A stretch of 20,776 nt of DNA, taken from positions 1 to 20,776 of the IMG/VR virus record IMGVR_UViG_3300034101_002327. One strand, written 5' to 3'. This DNA is from a virus. Under the pieces are notes generated by a model. That model saw nothing but the letters and a program-made list of their open reading frames with translations. It did no database searches and had not been told where the DNA came from. Positions 7,701 to 14,967 of the stretch are shown piece by piece. The position numbers and the translations under genes were made by a program. Each line of letters begins with the position of its first letter. The first letter of the stretch is position 1.

Positions 7701-10700
7701 GTCGGAGGAACTGACGCCGTCAGTGTCGGCAACACTGTCTTCACTCGCCAGCCCAGCTACGGGCCTCGCAACGCCAAGACTCATTACCGCTCAGCGGACG
7801 AGATGTTCGCCGTCGACTCGTGGGGCATTGAGTCTCGCGGCTTCTGCCCGACCGGCGAAGGCGGCGGTATCGACAACTCGTGCGGAGGCGGCAGCGGCGC
7901 ATCTGGTTCGCCAGCGATCTCAATCGAGAAGCTCGTCGAGAAGATTGCCAGCAACCCGGACGGATTCACTCTCGATCCACTCTCTGCGGACTCACCTCCC
8001 GACGGAATCATGGTCAGTGAGTTTCAGAACGACACCGTTCGCTCGATTACGATCAAGGCTTCTGAAATAGATTCGCCCAGCGGCGTGAAGAAGTTGTCGC
8101 AGTGGGTCTCAGACAACGCGGACATGCTTGTTGGTCAGGCAGACAGGTTTGTCGGCGGGTGGAGAACGGGCGAAGATTTCTACATCGACGTCTCGACGAG
8201 ATTCCCGCCCGAAAAAGCCGCAGAAGCACTTGAAGCTGGGAGAAAGGCGGGCCAGCTTGCAGTGTTCAACCTTGGAACATTCAAGGAGACTTGGGTCCAG
8301 TACGACCGCGACGACGACCGCAAGCCCGCCGACTACGACAAGAAATTCGCCAAGGCGAGAAAGGATTCGCAAGAGAAGCAAGTGTACGACCCAGACACTC
8401 CTGCGATTCAGGATGAAGACTGGGCGAAAGACTTGTCTAGGCATGGAAAAACCACGGTCAGGGCGTATAATTTTCAGTCCGAGGAGGACGCAAGCCATGA
8501 GCAAACAAATCCAGCGGTTCGATGTGAAGGGCAAGCAAACGATCATCGAGACGTTTCGCGCGATGCGAGCATACTTCGAGCGGGTAGCCGAAGCGAAGGG
8601 CAAGAAGCTCGACCCAGCGTGGTACGACGACGGTCCGGAAACGCTGCCTCACCTCTGGAAGGATCAGCCGGAGATTCTCGCGAGCGTCGGCAAGCGTCAG
8701 TAGGCATCGAAGATCGCGGCTTCTGCCCCACGGGCGAAGGCGGCGGAATCGACAACTCGTGTGGTGGCGACTCTCCGACTGACTCCTTCGGAAACATCAT
8801 CGGCGCAGCGATGCGTTCGCCGTCGTCCACGATGGGAGGTGGCGGCGGAGTTAAGGCCGACACTGGATGGAAGAAGACTGACTCCCCATCCGTCTACAGT
8901 CAGGAGCAACTCAAGAGTAGCCCCCCTGCTCGCTCTCTATCTGGCGTGAACACGGTTGCCGTCATGAACGGCAGGACGCTCGCAGCGTCTCTTCGCGAGA
9001 CAGGTGTAACGCTCGATCAAGCCGCGAAGGTTTGCGGCAATCTGTCGCCTGAGTCGAACATTGTGATCGCTCATGGTGATCTCAAGGAGATCACGGAATG
9101 GGTTGGCGATCCGTCTCTCGCCGGCGACCCGCAGCCGAGGGTGACTGTTGTCTCCAAGCAGCCGTTTGGTGGTGTGGAGGACGCAGTCGGAACTGTTGCC
9201 ACGCTAGAGAGGACGGAGGACGACGAACTTCTTCTCAATTACACAATGTTTAGCGTGGCACCGGGGGTTCAAAGGGAAAACCCTGTCGCCGTTGCTCGCG
9301 GCCTCTACTCTGGCGTCGTGAAGAGTATCAGCGAGGCCGAGAAGATTGGCGTGTCTGAGGTTGGCATGCTGGCCGCAGGCAGCGACAGCAATGACGAGTT
9401 CAAAGGCTACCGCATTTGGCCTAGGCTTGGATTCGACGGAGTTATTCCTCGAAGCAGAATCACGCCAACGTACTCACTGCGGCTTGGCTTCTTCGAGAAG
9501 TACGGAAGCAATCTCTCCGACGCAATCCTGTCGCCGAGGGCACGGGAAGAAAAGAAGGCCGGTGCCCTGACGATCCAGTCTCTCTACGACACGAAAGAAG
9601 GGCAGCGTTGGTGGGAGGAGAATGGCGGCTCTATGGGCATGTCGTTGCGGATCGGCGACGACAGCGACCCGGGCTGGCAGCGATTCAAGAGGATCAGCGA
9701 ACGAGTCTCCGACAGAGACATCATTGACGTCCTCGAAGTTGAGTGGCGTTGCATTCGCGAAGAGGTCGAGCAGCGTGGCTTCTGTGCCACGGGCGAAGGC
9801 GGCGGCATCGACAACTCGTGCGGCTCTGGCTCGCCAAAGATGGCACCAGACCGCGACATGGGCTCCCCGGCCGCGAAGAGCATGCCGGCCAGCGTCAGAA
9901 TCGAGTCCAGCGAGAAGCTCCAGAAGTCCATCTCGACGATCGGGGCAAGTAGCGTCGACGACATTGTCGCTCTTGGCGGCGGCAACCTCAGAGGCTCTCA
10001 GGTTGCTATCGCAGCCGATCCTGAGCCAGACGGCACAGGCTCCACTTACGTGCAAGTCATCACGACGGCACCAGTCGAAAGAGATAACTCTTCCGCAGAG
10101 ACGTTCAACACGCAGGTCTCGATATCGGTCGGCCCGAATGGCAGAGAGATCGGATTTGAGAGCCTTGGCCTGAGCGGCCACGGCCAGATGACGAAAGCGA
10201 ACGAGCAGAAGGTCATGTCGCTCGTCTCGGAGAAGGTGATCGAGTCGATCGCAACGGCCGAGAAGCTCGACTTTGACAGAGTCACGACGTTCGCAATCGG
10301 CGACTCGAAGAACGGCTACAAGGGCTATCGACTGTGGCCGCAGTTCGGCTTCGACGGCGACATCCCGCGAGATATCGTCAAGAAGATTCCTCCGGAACTG
10401 ATTCTCGCATCGAAGGGTATCAACCCGCCGACACCCGGATCGACGAGCATCCCCCACGATCTCGTCCTGAAAAGCCTTGCCTCCCGCCACCGCGACCTGA
10501 CGATCCAAGAGTTGCTCAAGACTCGCGAGGGCGACCGTTGGTGGGACAAAAACGGCGACGACATCGTGCTGAAGTTAGACCTGAAGGACAAGTCGAGCCT
10601 TGGGTATCAGCGATGGGAGAAGATGAAGTTGCGTCTGGATAAGCTCAAGGAGAGAAACCAGACCCGGTCTTTCTTCGACTCGCTCGTGGAAGAGCGGGGG

Positions 10701-12782
10701 TTCTGCCCGACGGGCGAAGGCGGCGGCATCGACAACTCTTGCGGCAGCGGGGACGGCGGTCCGACGGACGCTTTTGGCGGGAAGGTTGGCGGCTTTTCTC
10801 GCACGGGCCCGGCTGTTGGCGGTAGGGCTCCCGTTGAGCAAGTGCAGAGAGTCGCCGGGACGCCAGTCGCCAACCCGGCCCACGAGGCTGTTGTCTCTCC
10901 ACCAACGGCGAGGAGTAGCGACGGCAAGACAATTGAGTCAACGTCAGTCGCATCACGCGACGTGCCCGGAGACATCTACTCTTTCGGTGGCCGAGAATAC
11001 GTTAGCACGGTCACTGTCGGGCAATATTTGACAGAGAAGCAAGCTCAGGACCGAGGCGGAGTGACTATTGACTCTTCTCGCCCGCTCACTGGCGACAACC
11101 GGCAGTACGTGATCGACGCCCATGTCCAGCAGGTGCAGTCGGCCACAGATCGCGGCATCGTCCCTGTGTTCTACACGCCGGAGGAGCGTCAACGTCAGAT
11201 CGAAGAGTACAGCGCCATCGAGCCAAGGATTCTTGGCGGTCGCGCGAACGCTGGGTTCGAGGTGACTCCCGAGAATGCGGAGTTCATGTTCAGGGCTGTT
11301 CAGGCTGTGACAAGCTCGAACGCAAGCCCGGAGGCGAACATGAAACGCACTCAGGCCGTCCTTGACAAGTTCTTCAACGGAGACGGACGCGTCGCGACGT
11401 CCACTGCGTTTGGCGTGACTGGTCAAGCCATCATCAAGTCGCTCTCACGATTGCAGACGATAGTGGACAGGGTCGGTCTCGACGACGCGAGGGAGTTGTT
11501 CGTCAACAAGACGATGCGTTCGGGCGACATCGACGAATTCTTTAGGGAAGTTAAGGGCGTGCCGGGAGACAAGAACGCTTGGAAACCCAGCAGTTACCTC
11601 GTCGATCAAGAGGTTCCCGTCTTCTCCGTCTTCGGGCCGAAGTTTGGCACGTTCTTTGCGAACAACACGGGGCAGCTTGGTCACCTGACTGCGGACATCT
11701 GGGCGACGCGGACGTTCGGCCGAGTCACTGGAGAATTGATCCAAGAGGCGAAGCCAGACAAGGCGAGGTCATACGCCAAGGATGTTTCTAAGCTTGTCCG
11801 ATCCGCGTCAGTGGAAATGCTTCACGGATATGACGGCAACCAGTTGCTCGAATCTCTCAGGCAAGTCGCGTCCACCGGTGAGATGACTGACATTGTTCGC
11901 GGGTGGGCTGGGGAGCGGTTGCGGCACTACTCTCGCGGTGACTTCACAGAGAAGCGAGGCACCGGAGGAAAGCTCAACAAGCTCGCCAAGAACATTGTCG
12001 AGAACGACGTCAGCCTCATGGGGACACCCGGAAGCGGCAAGCGAAGGGCGAACATGATCGACGTCTACGCTGAAGTGTCCAAGAAGACCGGCATGCCGGT
12101 GGCCTATGCTCAGGACGTGCTATGGCAGGACGAGCAGGACGCGTATGCCGCCGCTGGTGCGAAGACGGTGACGGCAGTCGGCGAGCCGTCGTTCTACTCG
12201 GACGTGATCGCGAAGATCGCGAGAGACCCCGAGAACAGGTTCCCGAGAGCAAAGAAAGAGAAGAGAAGCGTCGACGAGTCGGAAGAAGGCTACCTTGACG
12301 ACTTTGATCGCGGCGGCAGGGAGAATCTCTTGTGGTTCGAGGCCACCTCTGGCCTCTCTGACGACGAGTTCGCCGACCTTGTCATCAAGTTTGCGAAGAA
12401 TGGACGAGCCCAGTCGCGGTCCGCTCCTGTTGACGCCGTCGAGTCAGCGAAAAGCGCCGTCATCGAGCTTCGCTCTGCCGGCACAACGACGATCGTGATG
12501 CCGAATGCAGGCCGTGAAGGGCTCCACGTCATGGGTTTTGACGCGGATATCCCGCCAGACCTCGCTGAAAAGCTCCCAGAGTCGCTCTCGCACTGCAAAA
12601 CGCTCGTCGATCTGCACGTCACGAGCGAGGGGCGCTCGTGGTGGGAGCAAAACGGACGTGACATCGACGTCTCGATCGACCTCGACGGCGTCCAAGGACG
12701 CATTTTCGACAGTTTCGCCGCAGAAAAGCGGTGGGAAGACATCATTGAGGAAGGAATTCTGGACGACTATGGCAACGCCTGA
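4770..12782 (+). CDS. Portal protein fused to a giant modular extension (2670 aa)
   Basis: Residues about 1-410 are an HK97-type portal: ETALQSTVVLACCRILAETI, GLPLHVYRR, NLTLWGNSYTRI, MHVRWTPEQDGIKGMVPVEI and SQFVASRDFQTAEICRVYRI. It forms the ring through which DNA enters the head. Known HK97-type portals are about 400-500 aa; this one continues for another 2200. A Pro/Gly linker (about 410-485) is followed by six two-Cys headers at residues 486, 779, 1023, 1316, 1669 and 1976. They separate unlike modules: WPxxGFD/WWxxNG modules (543-765, 1456-1650, 1714-1963 and a partial 2586-2649); a module with VALRIDIPAWTKSEGKTYVV, VIGYDSVA and VGYDPQKAVYFYD (about 800-1010); one with GFTLDP, PPDGIMVS and FVGGWRTGEDFYIDVS (about 1040-1240); and a large one with FGPKFGTFF and GQLGHLTADIW (about 1993-2550). 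These recall domains of phage large polyvalent proteins. Their functions are unknown to me. The frame is continuous. ATGA overlap with terL sets the start. Confidence 0.85.
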   Translation: MSEERVLSDLVWTPERGIENPEVRGISWENFLLSDDKYLGKWRTDSGVRVTPETALQSTVVLACCRILAETISGLPLHVYRRNADGSDEIAKEIPLYKILTFRPNEWQTKAEFFEQIVMNLTLWGNSYTRIRSGQYGSVSSLDNLHPSRMDVERLENGRLRYSYTDPETGRLERYTQDQIMHVRWTPEQDGIKGMVPVEIAREAIGLARACEQHAARFWANSARPGVVLQTDGTLTAEAAERLRENWERLHKGADRAYKTAILTGGLKAQELGMTNESSQFVASRDFQTAEICRVYRIAQHLIQGTPGGDLEVQGQEFVTYTLMPWLNRIESSISRSLIYNDDEYYARFDVRGLLRANSTARASFYSTMINLGVFTINDVRRMEGMKTLGSIGDHHFVPMNTQTLEDATKPKPEAPPGGMPPGGGGGGDGPPPPVPGGPPSMSEVKTGKAPVASPKGEASKPKAEPVMEDAVEESSSEWEDAIEARAFCATGEGNGVDNSCGVGGRVDNSWKKADREYSYTPGEGKSPIAGGDDIKSLSIESPKDVAAAMKNLKVKSLTDVVAIGGGLTRDAFTSIASPRHGEEIHVMSEVPVDPDDEEAGSMSSTVSLGVDPEGKRYVDYGTMHASSESGEANFSGEDAARMSSILLEKFPESLAAAEKAGLDYAKTFAMGDSQNEFKGYRLWPQFGFDAEIYADIRENIPKEIVPHDDPITIQQLISTPAGDKWWNENGESMGMTLNLKDKKSDGYKRYQRMAALSKRLKKRNEGRSLYDYLFGEERAFCATGPGGGVKNDCGSKDGGGEVTAADARAKFERYRPFKSVGDSKNSEFIRVPSDEEVSSALTDADVQQSKIGANRELANDTPVALRIDIPAWTKSEGKTYVVTVHEGKNPDNKKPFGPVIGYDSVARLSGPVRFSANDEDRAQQVAEGKSKTPLATVNGNFSKSRDIPSDIDSWTPVGYDPQKAVYFYDKRTGREVVGGTDAVSVGNTVFTRQPSYGPRNAKTHYRSADEMFAVDSWGIESRGFCPTGEGGGIDNSCGGGSGASGSPAISIEKLVEKIASNPDGFTLDPLSADSPPDGIMVSEFQNDTVRSITIKASEIDSPSGVKKLSQWVSDNADMLVGQADRFVGGWRTGEDFYIDVSTRFPPEKAAEALEAGRKAGQLAVFNLGTFKETWVQYDRDDDRKPADYDKKFAKARKDSQEKQVYDPDTPAIQDEDWAKDLSRHGKTTVRAYNFQSEEDASHEQTNPAVRCEGQANDHRDVSRDASILRAGSRSEGQEARPSVVRRRSGNAASPLEGSAGDSRERRQASVGIEDRGFCPTGEGGGIDNSCGGDSPTDSFGNIIGAAMRSPSSTMGGGGGVKADTGWKKTDSPSVYSQEQLKSSPPARSLSGVNTVAVMNGRTLAASLRETGVTLDQAAKVCGNLSPESNIVIAHGDLKEITEWVGDPSLAGDPQPRVTVVSKQPFGGVEDAVGTVATLERTEDDELLLNYTMFSVAPGVQRENPVAVARGLYSGVVKSISEAEKIGVSEVGMLAAGSDSNDEFKGYRIWPRLGFDGVIPRSRITPTYSLRLGFFEKYGSNLSDAILSPRAREEKKAGALTIQSLYDTKEGQRWWEENGGSMGMSLRIGDDSDPGWQRFKRISERVSDRDIIDVLEVEWRCIREEVEQRGFCATGEGGGIDNSCGSGSPKMAPDRDMGSPAAKSMPASVRIESSEKLQKSISTIGASSVDDIVALGGGNLRGSQVAIAADPEPDGTGSTYVQVITTAPVERDNSSAETFNTQVSISVGPNGREIGFESLGLSGHGQMTKANEQKVMSLVSEKVIESIATAEKLDFDRVTTFAIGDSKNGYKGYRLWPQFGFDGDIPRDIVKKIPPELILASKGINPPTPGSTSIPHDLVLKSLASRHRDLTIQELLKTREGDRWWDKNGDDIVLKLDLKDKSSLGYQRWEKMKLRLDKLKERNQTRSFFDSLVEERGFCPTGEGGGIDNSCGSGDGGPTDAFGGKVGGFSRTGPAVGGRAPVEQVQRVAGTPVANPAHEAVVSPPTARSSDGKTIESTSVASRDVPGDIYSFGGREYVSTVTVGQYLTEKQAQDRGGVTIDSSRPLTGDNRQYVIDAHVQQVQSATDRGIVPVFYTPEERQRQIEEYSAIEPRILGGRANAGFEVTPENAEFMFRAVQAVTSSNASPEANMKRTQAVLDKFFNGDGRVATSTAFGVTGQAIIKSLSRLQTIVDRVGLDDARELFVNKTMRSGDIDEFFREVKGVPGDKNAWKPSSYLVDQEVPVFSVFGPKFGTFFANNTGQLGHLTADIWATRTFGRVTGELIQEAKPDKARSYAKDVSKLVRSASVEMLHGYDGNQLLESLRQVASTGEMTDIVRGWAGERLRHYSRGDFTEKRGTGGKLNKLAKNIVENDVSLMGTPGSGKRRANMIDVYAEVSKKTGMPVAYAQDVLWQDEQDAYAAAGAKTVTAVGEPSFYSDVIAKIARDPENRFPRAKKEKRSVDESEEGYLDDFDRGGRENLLWFEATSGLSDDEFADLVIKFAKNGRAQSRSAPVDAVESAKSAVIELRSAGTTTIVMPNAGREGLHVMGFDADIPPDLAEKLPESLSHCKTLVDLHVTSEGRSWWEQNGRDIDVSIDLDGVQGRIFDSFAAEKRWEDIIEEGILDDYGNA
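6225..6275 (+). repeat. Type I two-Cys header, copy 1
   Basis: Residues 486-502 of the portal fusion read RAFCATGEGNGVDNSCG (Cys 489 and 501). The sequence is preceded by E-A and the Pro/Gly linker. A second partial echo, RVDNSW, follows a few residues later. Confidence 0.85.
6396..7064 (+). repeat. WPxxGFD/WWxxNG module, copy 1
   Basis: Residues 543-765. It contains LTDVVAIGGGLTR, MGDSQNEFKGYRLWPQFGFD (W684), ITIQQLISTPAGDKWW (W726, W727) and NENGESMGMTLNLKD. The region before GYRLWP, with a helix around AAEKAGLD and GDSxNExKGY, recalls the end of a GNAT acetyltransferase fold, but I cannot establish that. Limits are approximate. Confidence 0.75.
7104..7154 (+). repeat. Type I two-Cys header, copy 2 (most diverged)
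   Basis: Residues 779-795 read RAFCATGPGGGVKNDCG, with K-N-D replacing D-N-S. Both Cys and the Gly spacing are kept. It precedes the DIPAWTKSEGKTYVV module. Confidence 0.85.
7836..7886 (+). repeat. Type I two-Cys header, copy 3
   Basis: Residues 1023-1039 read RGFCPTGEGGGIDNSCG, the consensus form, preceded by IES. It precedes the GGWRTGEDFYIDVS module. Confidence 0.9.
8481..8487 (+). promoter_or_regulatory. Strong ribosome site inside the portal-fusion gene
   Basis: GAGGAGG lies 9 bases upstream of ATG 8497, in a frame different from the surrounding gene. It is the main argument for an overprinted gene there. Confidence 0.6.
8497..8703 (+). CDS. Small overprinted gene (68 aa) inside the portal fusion
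   Basis: The alternate frame gives MSKQIQRFDVKGKQTIIETF, continues as an amphipathic helical stretch (RAYFERVAEAKGKKLDP) and ends DQPEILASVGKRQ at TAG 8701-8703. Its composition is that of a normal soluble protein. The same bases in the giant frame (residues about 1243-1311) give Arg/Ser-rich sequence such as GSRSEGQEARPSVVRRRS, typical of a non-coding frame. GAGGAGG at 8481-8487 is well placed. The insert sits exactly between the end of one module and the fourth header. I do not recognise the product. Either this is a small gene inserted so that the giant frame stayed open, or a pair of compensating frameshifts has occurred. Confidence 0.6.
   Translation: MSKQIQRFDVKGKQTIIETFRAMRAYFERVAEAKGKKLDPAWYDDGPETLPHLWKDQPEILASVGKRQ
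8715..8765 (+). repeat. Type I two-Cys header, copy 4
   Basis: Residues 1316-1332 read RGFCPTGEGGGIDNSCG, preceded by IED. It begins 12 bases after the stop codon of the overprinted gene. Confidence 0.9.
9135..9719 (+). repeat. WPxxGFD/WWxxNG module, copy 2
   Basis: Residues about 1456-1650. It contains GSDSNDEFKGYRIWPRLGFD (W1550), LTIQSLYDTKEGQRWW (W1614, W1615) and EENGGSMGMSLRIGDD. The section before it is more diverged than in copies 1 and 3, and 25 or so extra residues separate the WP and WW parts. Confidence 0.75.
9774..9824 (+). repeat. Type I two-Cys header, copy 5
   Basis: Residues 1669-1685 read RGFCATGEGGGIDNSCG, preceded by VEQ. Confidence 0.9.
9909..10658 (+). repeat. WPxxGFD/WWxxNG module, copy 3
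   Basis: Residues 1714-1963, the best match to copy 1. It shares SVDDIVALGGGNLR, GDSKNGYKGYRLWPQFGFD (W1856), LTIQELLKTREGDRWW (W1924, W1925), the NG motif, and LKDKSSLGYQRWEKM against LKDKKSDGYKRYQRM. Confidence 0.8.
10695..10745 (+). repeat. Type I two-Cys header, copy 6
   Basis: Residues 1976-1992 read RGFCPTGEGGGIDNSCG, preceded by VEE. It introduces the largest module. Confidence 0.9.
12525..12716 (+). repeat. WPxxGFD/WWxxNG module, partial copy 4
   Basis: Residues 2586-2649 read HVMGFDADIPPDLAEKLPES, then TSEGRSWWEQNGRDIDVSID (W2624, W2625). Only the second half of the module is present and it lacks its own header. It closes the giant protein. Confidence 0.65.
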
Positions 12783-14967
12783 GAAGTATTCGCACATTTC
12801 GTTCGTTCCACCAGCCGGTGTGAAGCGTGAAGCGGCTCGTGGCCTCGCGATGAGGCGTGAACACGGTCGTGGAGGCACGGCGATCGGCATCGCGAGGGCA
12901 CGCGACCTGTCGAATGGTGCTGAACTGTCGCCTTCGACCGTCCGTCGCATGAAGGCGTTCTTCGATCGTCATGCTTCTGACAGTAAGGCGGAGGGTTTCC
13001 GTGCTGGCGAGCCGGGCTTCCCCTCAAACGGGAAGATCGCCGATTTGCTATGGGGTGGTCGAAGTGGTGAGTCGTGGGCAAACAAGGTCGTTCGTCAGAT
13101 GAATGCCGCCGATGAACGCACTTATAGTCCGGATACGGAGACCGCTATCCTCGAAGAGGAGGCTGTGTCGCAAAGGAGTGCAGAAATGCAGGGCGTTGAG
13201 CGTCGGTACTTCGGTTCGTTCGATAAGCCAGACGATAGCTCGCTGACTGTCGAGCATCGTGCTGACCCGGCGACCGGCGTCAAGCGAACGTACATTGTCG
13301 GCTACGCTGCGAAGTTCGGCACTGACTCGTTGCTCCTCGGCGATTTCATCGAGAGGCTGGCCCCGTCAGCTTTCGACATCGTGAAGGCTGGCAAGGACGA
13401 GAAGGGCAAGCCGCTCAACACTCGATGCCTCTTCAATCACGACCCCAATCATCTTCTTGGTCGCTTTCCGACGACGATGAAGATGACGGTCGACAAGATC
13501 GGCCTGCGGTACGAGTGTCTCCTCCCAGAGTCTCGCAAAGACATCGCCGAGATGATTTCTCGTGGTGATCTCAGGGGATCGAGCTTCAGCTTCGTAGTGG
13601 CTGAAGGAGGTGAGAAGTGGACTACTGAGAACGGTCAGTCAGTCAGATTGGTGACGAAGATCAAATCTTTGCTCGATTGCTCACCAGTGACTTACCCGGC
13701 CTACGATGATGCCACCGTTGAGATCGCAAAGCGGAGCTACGAGATGTTCTCCGCCGAGACGAAGCAAGCCGTCGAGGTTCGCTCGAACGTCTCTAGCGAG
13801 ATCGAGAAGACTCGTGCATTCCTCGAAGAGCGGCGTGGCTTCTGCCCCACCGGCCCCGGAGGCGGCATCGACAACTCCTGCGGCAGCGGTTCGTCTGGTG
13901 CTGCAAACAAGGAAGATTCGGCGTGGCGTGAGGGCGGCAAGGTTGGTGCCGTGATTGGTGCTGCCGCTGGCCTAGTCGCTGGTGCCCCCGGATTCGTTGC
14001 CGGTGCCGTTGCTGGTGCTGTTGCCGGTGCCGTCGGCGGGATGTTCGGCAAGCAGTCGCAGAAGCCGCTCGAAGACGCGTACAAGGCTACCGGCACGTCT
14101 CTCGCAAAGGCAGACAAGGTCGCAAAGATTCTCGATAAGCCGATGGTTGTATCGGCAGGCAGCGGCGGCTCGCTCGTGATGACAGGCGGCGGCGTTACGG
14201 TCGAGGTGCATCCGGGCGAGAAAGAAACCGGCGTTCCGAAGTACATGGTGATGAAGGGCGTCGGCAGTGCGATCGGCGGAAAAGGCACGGAGAGTGCCGG
14301 AAGACTCGCCGCCTCTGTCACTAAAGCTGCTAAGCAGATGGGCGTTGACATGGTGATCGTCAGCGTAGACGGTGCCACGGACGGCCAGAATGTCGGTGCT
14401 TTTCAGGACGCTGGCTACTCCTACTCGCTCAGCGACGACGCCACTAAGGTCACGCTCACCAAGGACATCCCAAAGTCCAAGTCTCGCCGGTCTTACGAAG
14501 AACTGATGAGGTTCTACGAGAGCCGTGGCTTCTGCCCCACTGGCTCCGGCGGTGGAGTGGACAACTCGTGCGGAAGCGGCGTCAGCGTCGGCAAGCAGTC
14601 GTCCGACAAGTACATGGAGTGGAGCAAGGGCAAGGACAAAGAAGCCCAAGACTTCATCGACAAGGCCCGCAAGGATCAGACGATCGCCGCCGGTAAAGAC
14701 GGCGGCAAGTCGGATGACGGCGGCGGTGTTCAGACGTGGAGCAAGGGAGATAGCTTCCCGTGGACGGTCAAGCAAGTCGGCGACACCGACGGCCACGTCC
14801 AAGGCCAGCACCCGGATGGCAGCAAGACTGAGAAGTACCCGTTCAAGGGCGGCAAGACTTCCGACGCACTCAAGAAGGTCGCCGACGAGATCAAGCGTCG
14901 CAAGGACTCCCGTGCCGATCAGGTCGTTGCCGAGACTCTCAAGTTCCTCAAGGATCGGCGTGCATGA
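12769..14967 (+). CDS. HK97-family prohead protease with N- and C-terminal added modules (732 aa)
   Basis: The protease trims scaffold and capsid proteins during head maturation. Residues 1-120 form a domain seen in many phage proteins: GVKREAARGLAMRREHGRGG, ARARDLSNGAELSPSTVRRM, GFPSNGKIADLLWGG, SWANKVVRQMNAADE; its role is unknown. Residues about 145-320 are the serine protease: YIVGYAAKFGTDS, LFNHDPNHLLGRFPTT with the likely catalytic H224, and GDLRGSSFSFVV with the likely catalytic S272. Two type I headers follow at 356 and 586. The first introduces a glycine-zipper segment (KVGAVIGAAAGLVAGAPGFV and on) plus an alpha/beta module; the second a short charged module. The protein ends TLKFLKDRRA, resembling the helix before a header. 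ATG 12769 is chosen because the frame upstream is only a shadow of the portal gene; the genes overlap by 14 bases. Confidence 0.87.
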   Translation: MATPEKYSHISFVPPAGVKREAARGLAMRREHGRGGTAIGIARARDLSNGAELSPSTVRRMKAFFDRHASDSKAEGFRAGEPGFPSNGKIADLLWGGRSGESWANKVVRQMNAADERTYSPDTETAILEEEAVSQRSAEMQGVERRYFGSFDKPDDSSLTVEHRADPATGVKRTYIVGYAAKFGTDSLLLGDFIERLAPSAFDIVKAGKDEKGKPLNTRCLFNHDPNHLLGRFPTTMKMTVDKIGLRYECLLPESRKDIAEMISRGDLRGSSFSFVVAEGGEKWTTENGQSVRLVTKIKSLLDCSPVTYPAYDDATVEIAKRSYEMFSAETKQAVEVRSNVSSEIEKTRAFLEERRGFCPTGPGGGIDNSCGSGSSGAANKEDSAWREGGKVGAVIGAAAGLVAGAPGFVAGAVAGAVAGAVGGMFGKQSQKPLEDAYKATGTSLAKADKVAKILDKPMVVSAGSGGSLVMTGGGVTVEVHPGEKETGVPKYMVMKGVGSAIGGKGTESAGRLAASVTKAAKQMGVDMVIVSVDGATDGQNVGAFQDAGYSYSLSDDATKVTLTKDIPKSKSRRSYEELMRFYESRGFCPTGSGGGVDNSCGSGVSVGKQSSDKYMEWSKGKDKEAQDFIDKARKDQTIAAGKDGGKSDDGGGVQTWSKGDSFPWTVKQVGDTDGHVQGQHPDGSKTEKYPFKGGKTSDALKKVADEIKRRKDSRADQVVAETLKFLKDRRA
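13173..13188 (+). promoter_or_regulatory. Possible internal start for a protease-only product
   Basis: AAGGAG at 13173-13178 lies 7 bases before in-frame ATG 13186 (residue 140 of the long protein). This ATG sits at the boundary between the N-terminal domain and the protease domain. It would give a protease-first protein of 593 aa. Confidence 0.45.
13834..13884 (+). repeat. Type I two-Cys header, copy 7
   Basis: Residues 356-372 of the protease fusion read RGFCPTGPGGGIDNSCG, preceded by EER. It separates protease from the glycine-zipper module. Confidence 0.9.
14524..14574 (+). repeat. Type I two-Cys header, copy 8
   Basis: Residues 586-602 read RGFCPTGSGGGVDNSCG, preceded by the helix EELMRFYES. 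Confidence 0.9.

Noticed and set aside
12505-12768. Upstream 88 codons of the protease frame
   Set aside because: The sequence is Ser/Arg/Thr-rich and overlaps the end of the portal fusion. Family-like sequence begins at ATG 12769.
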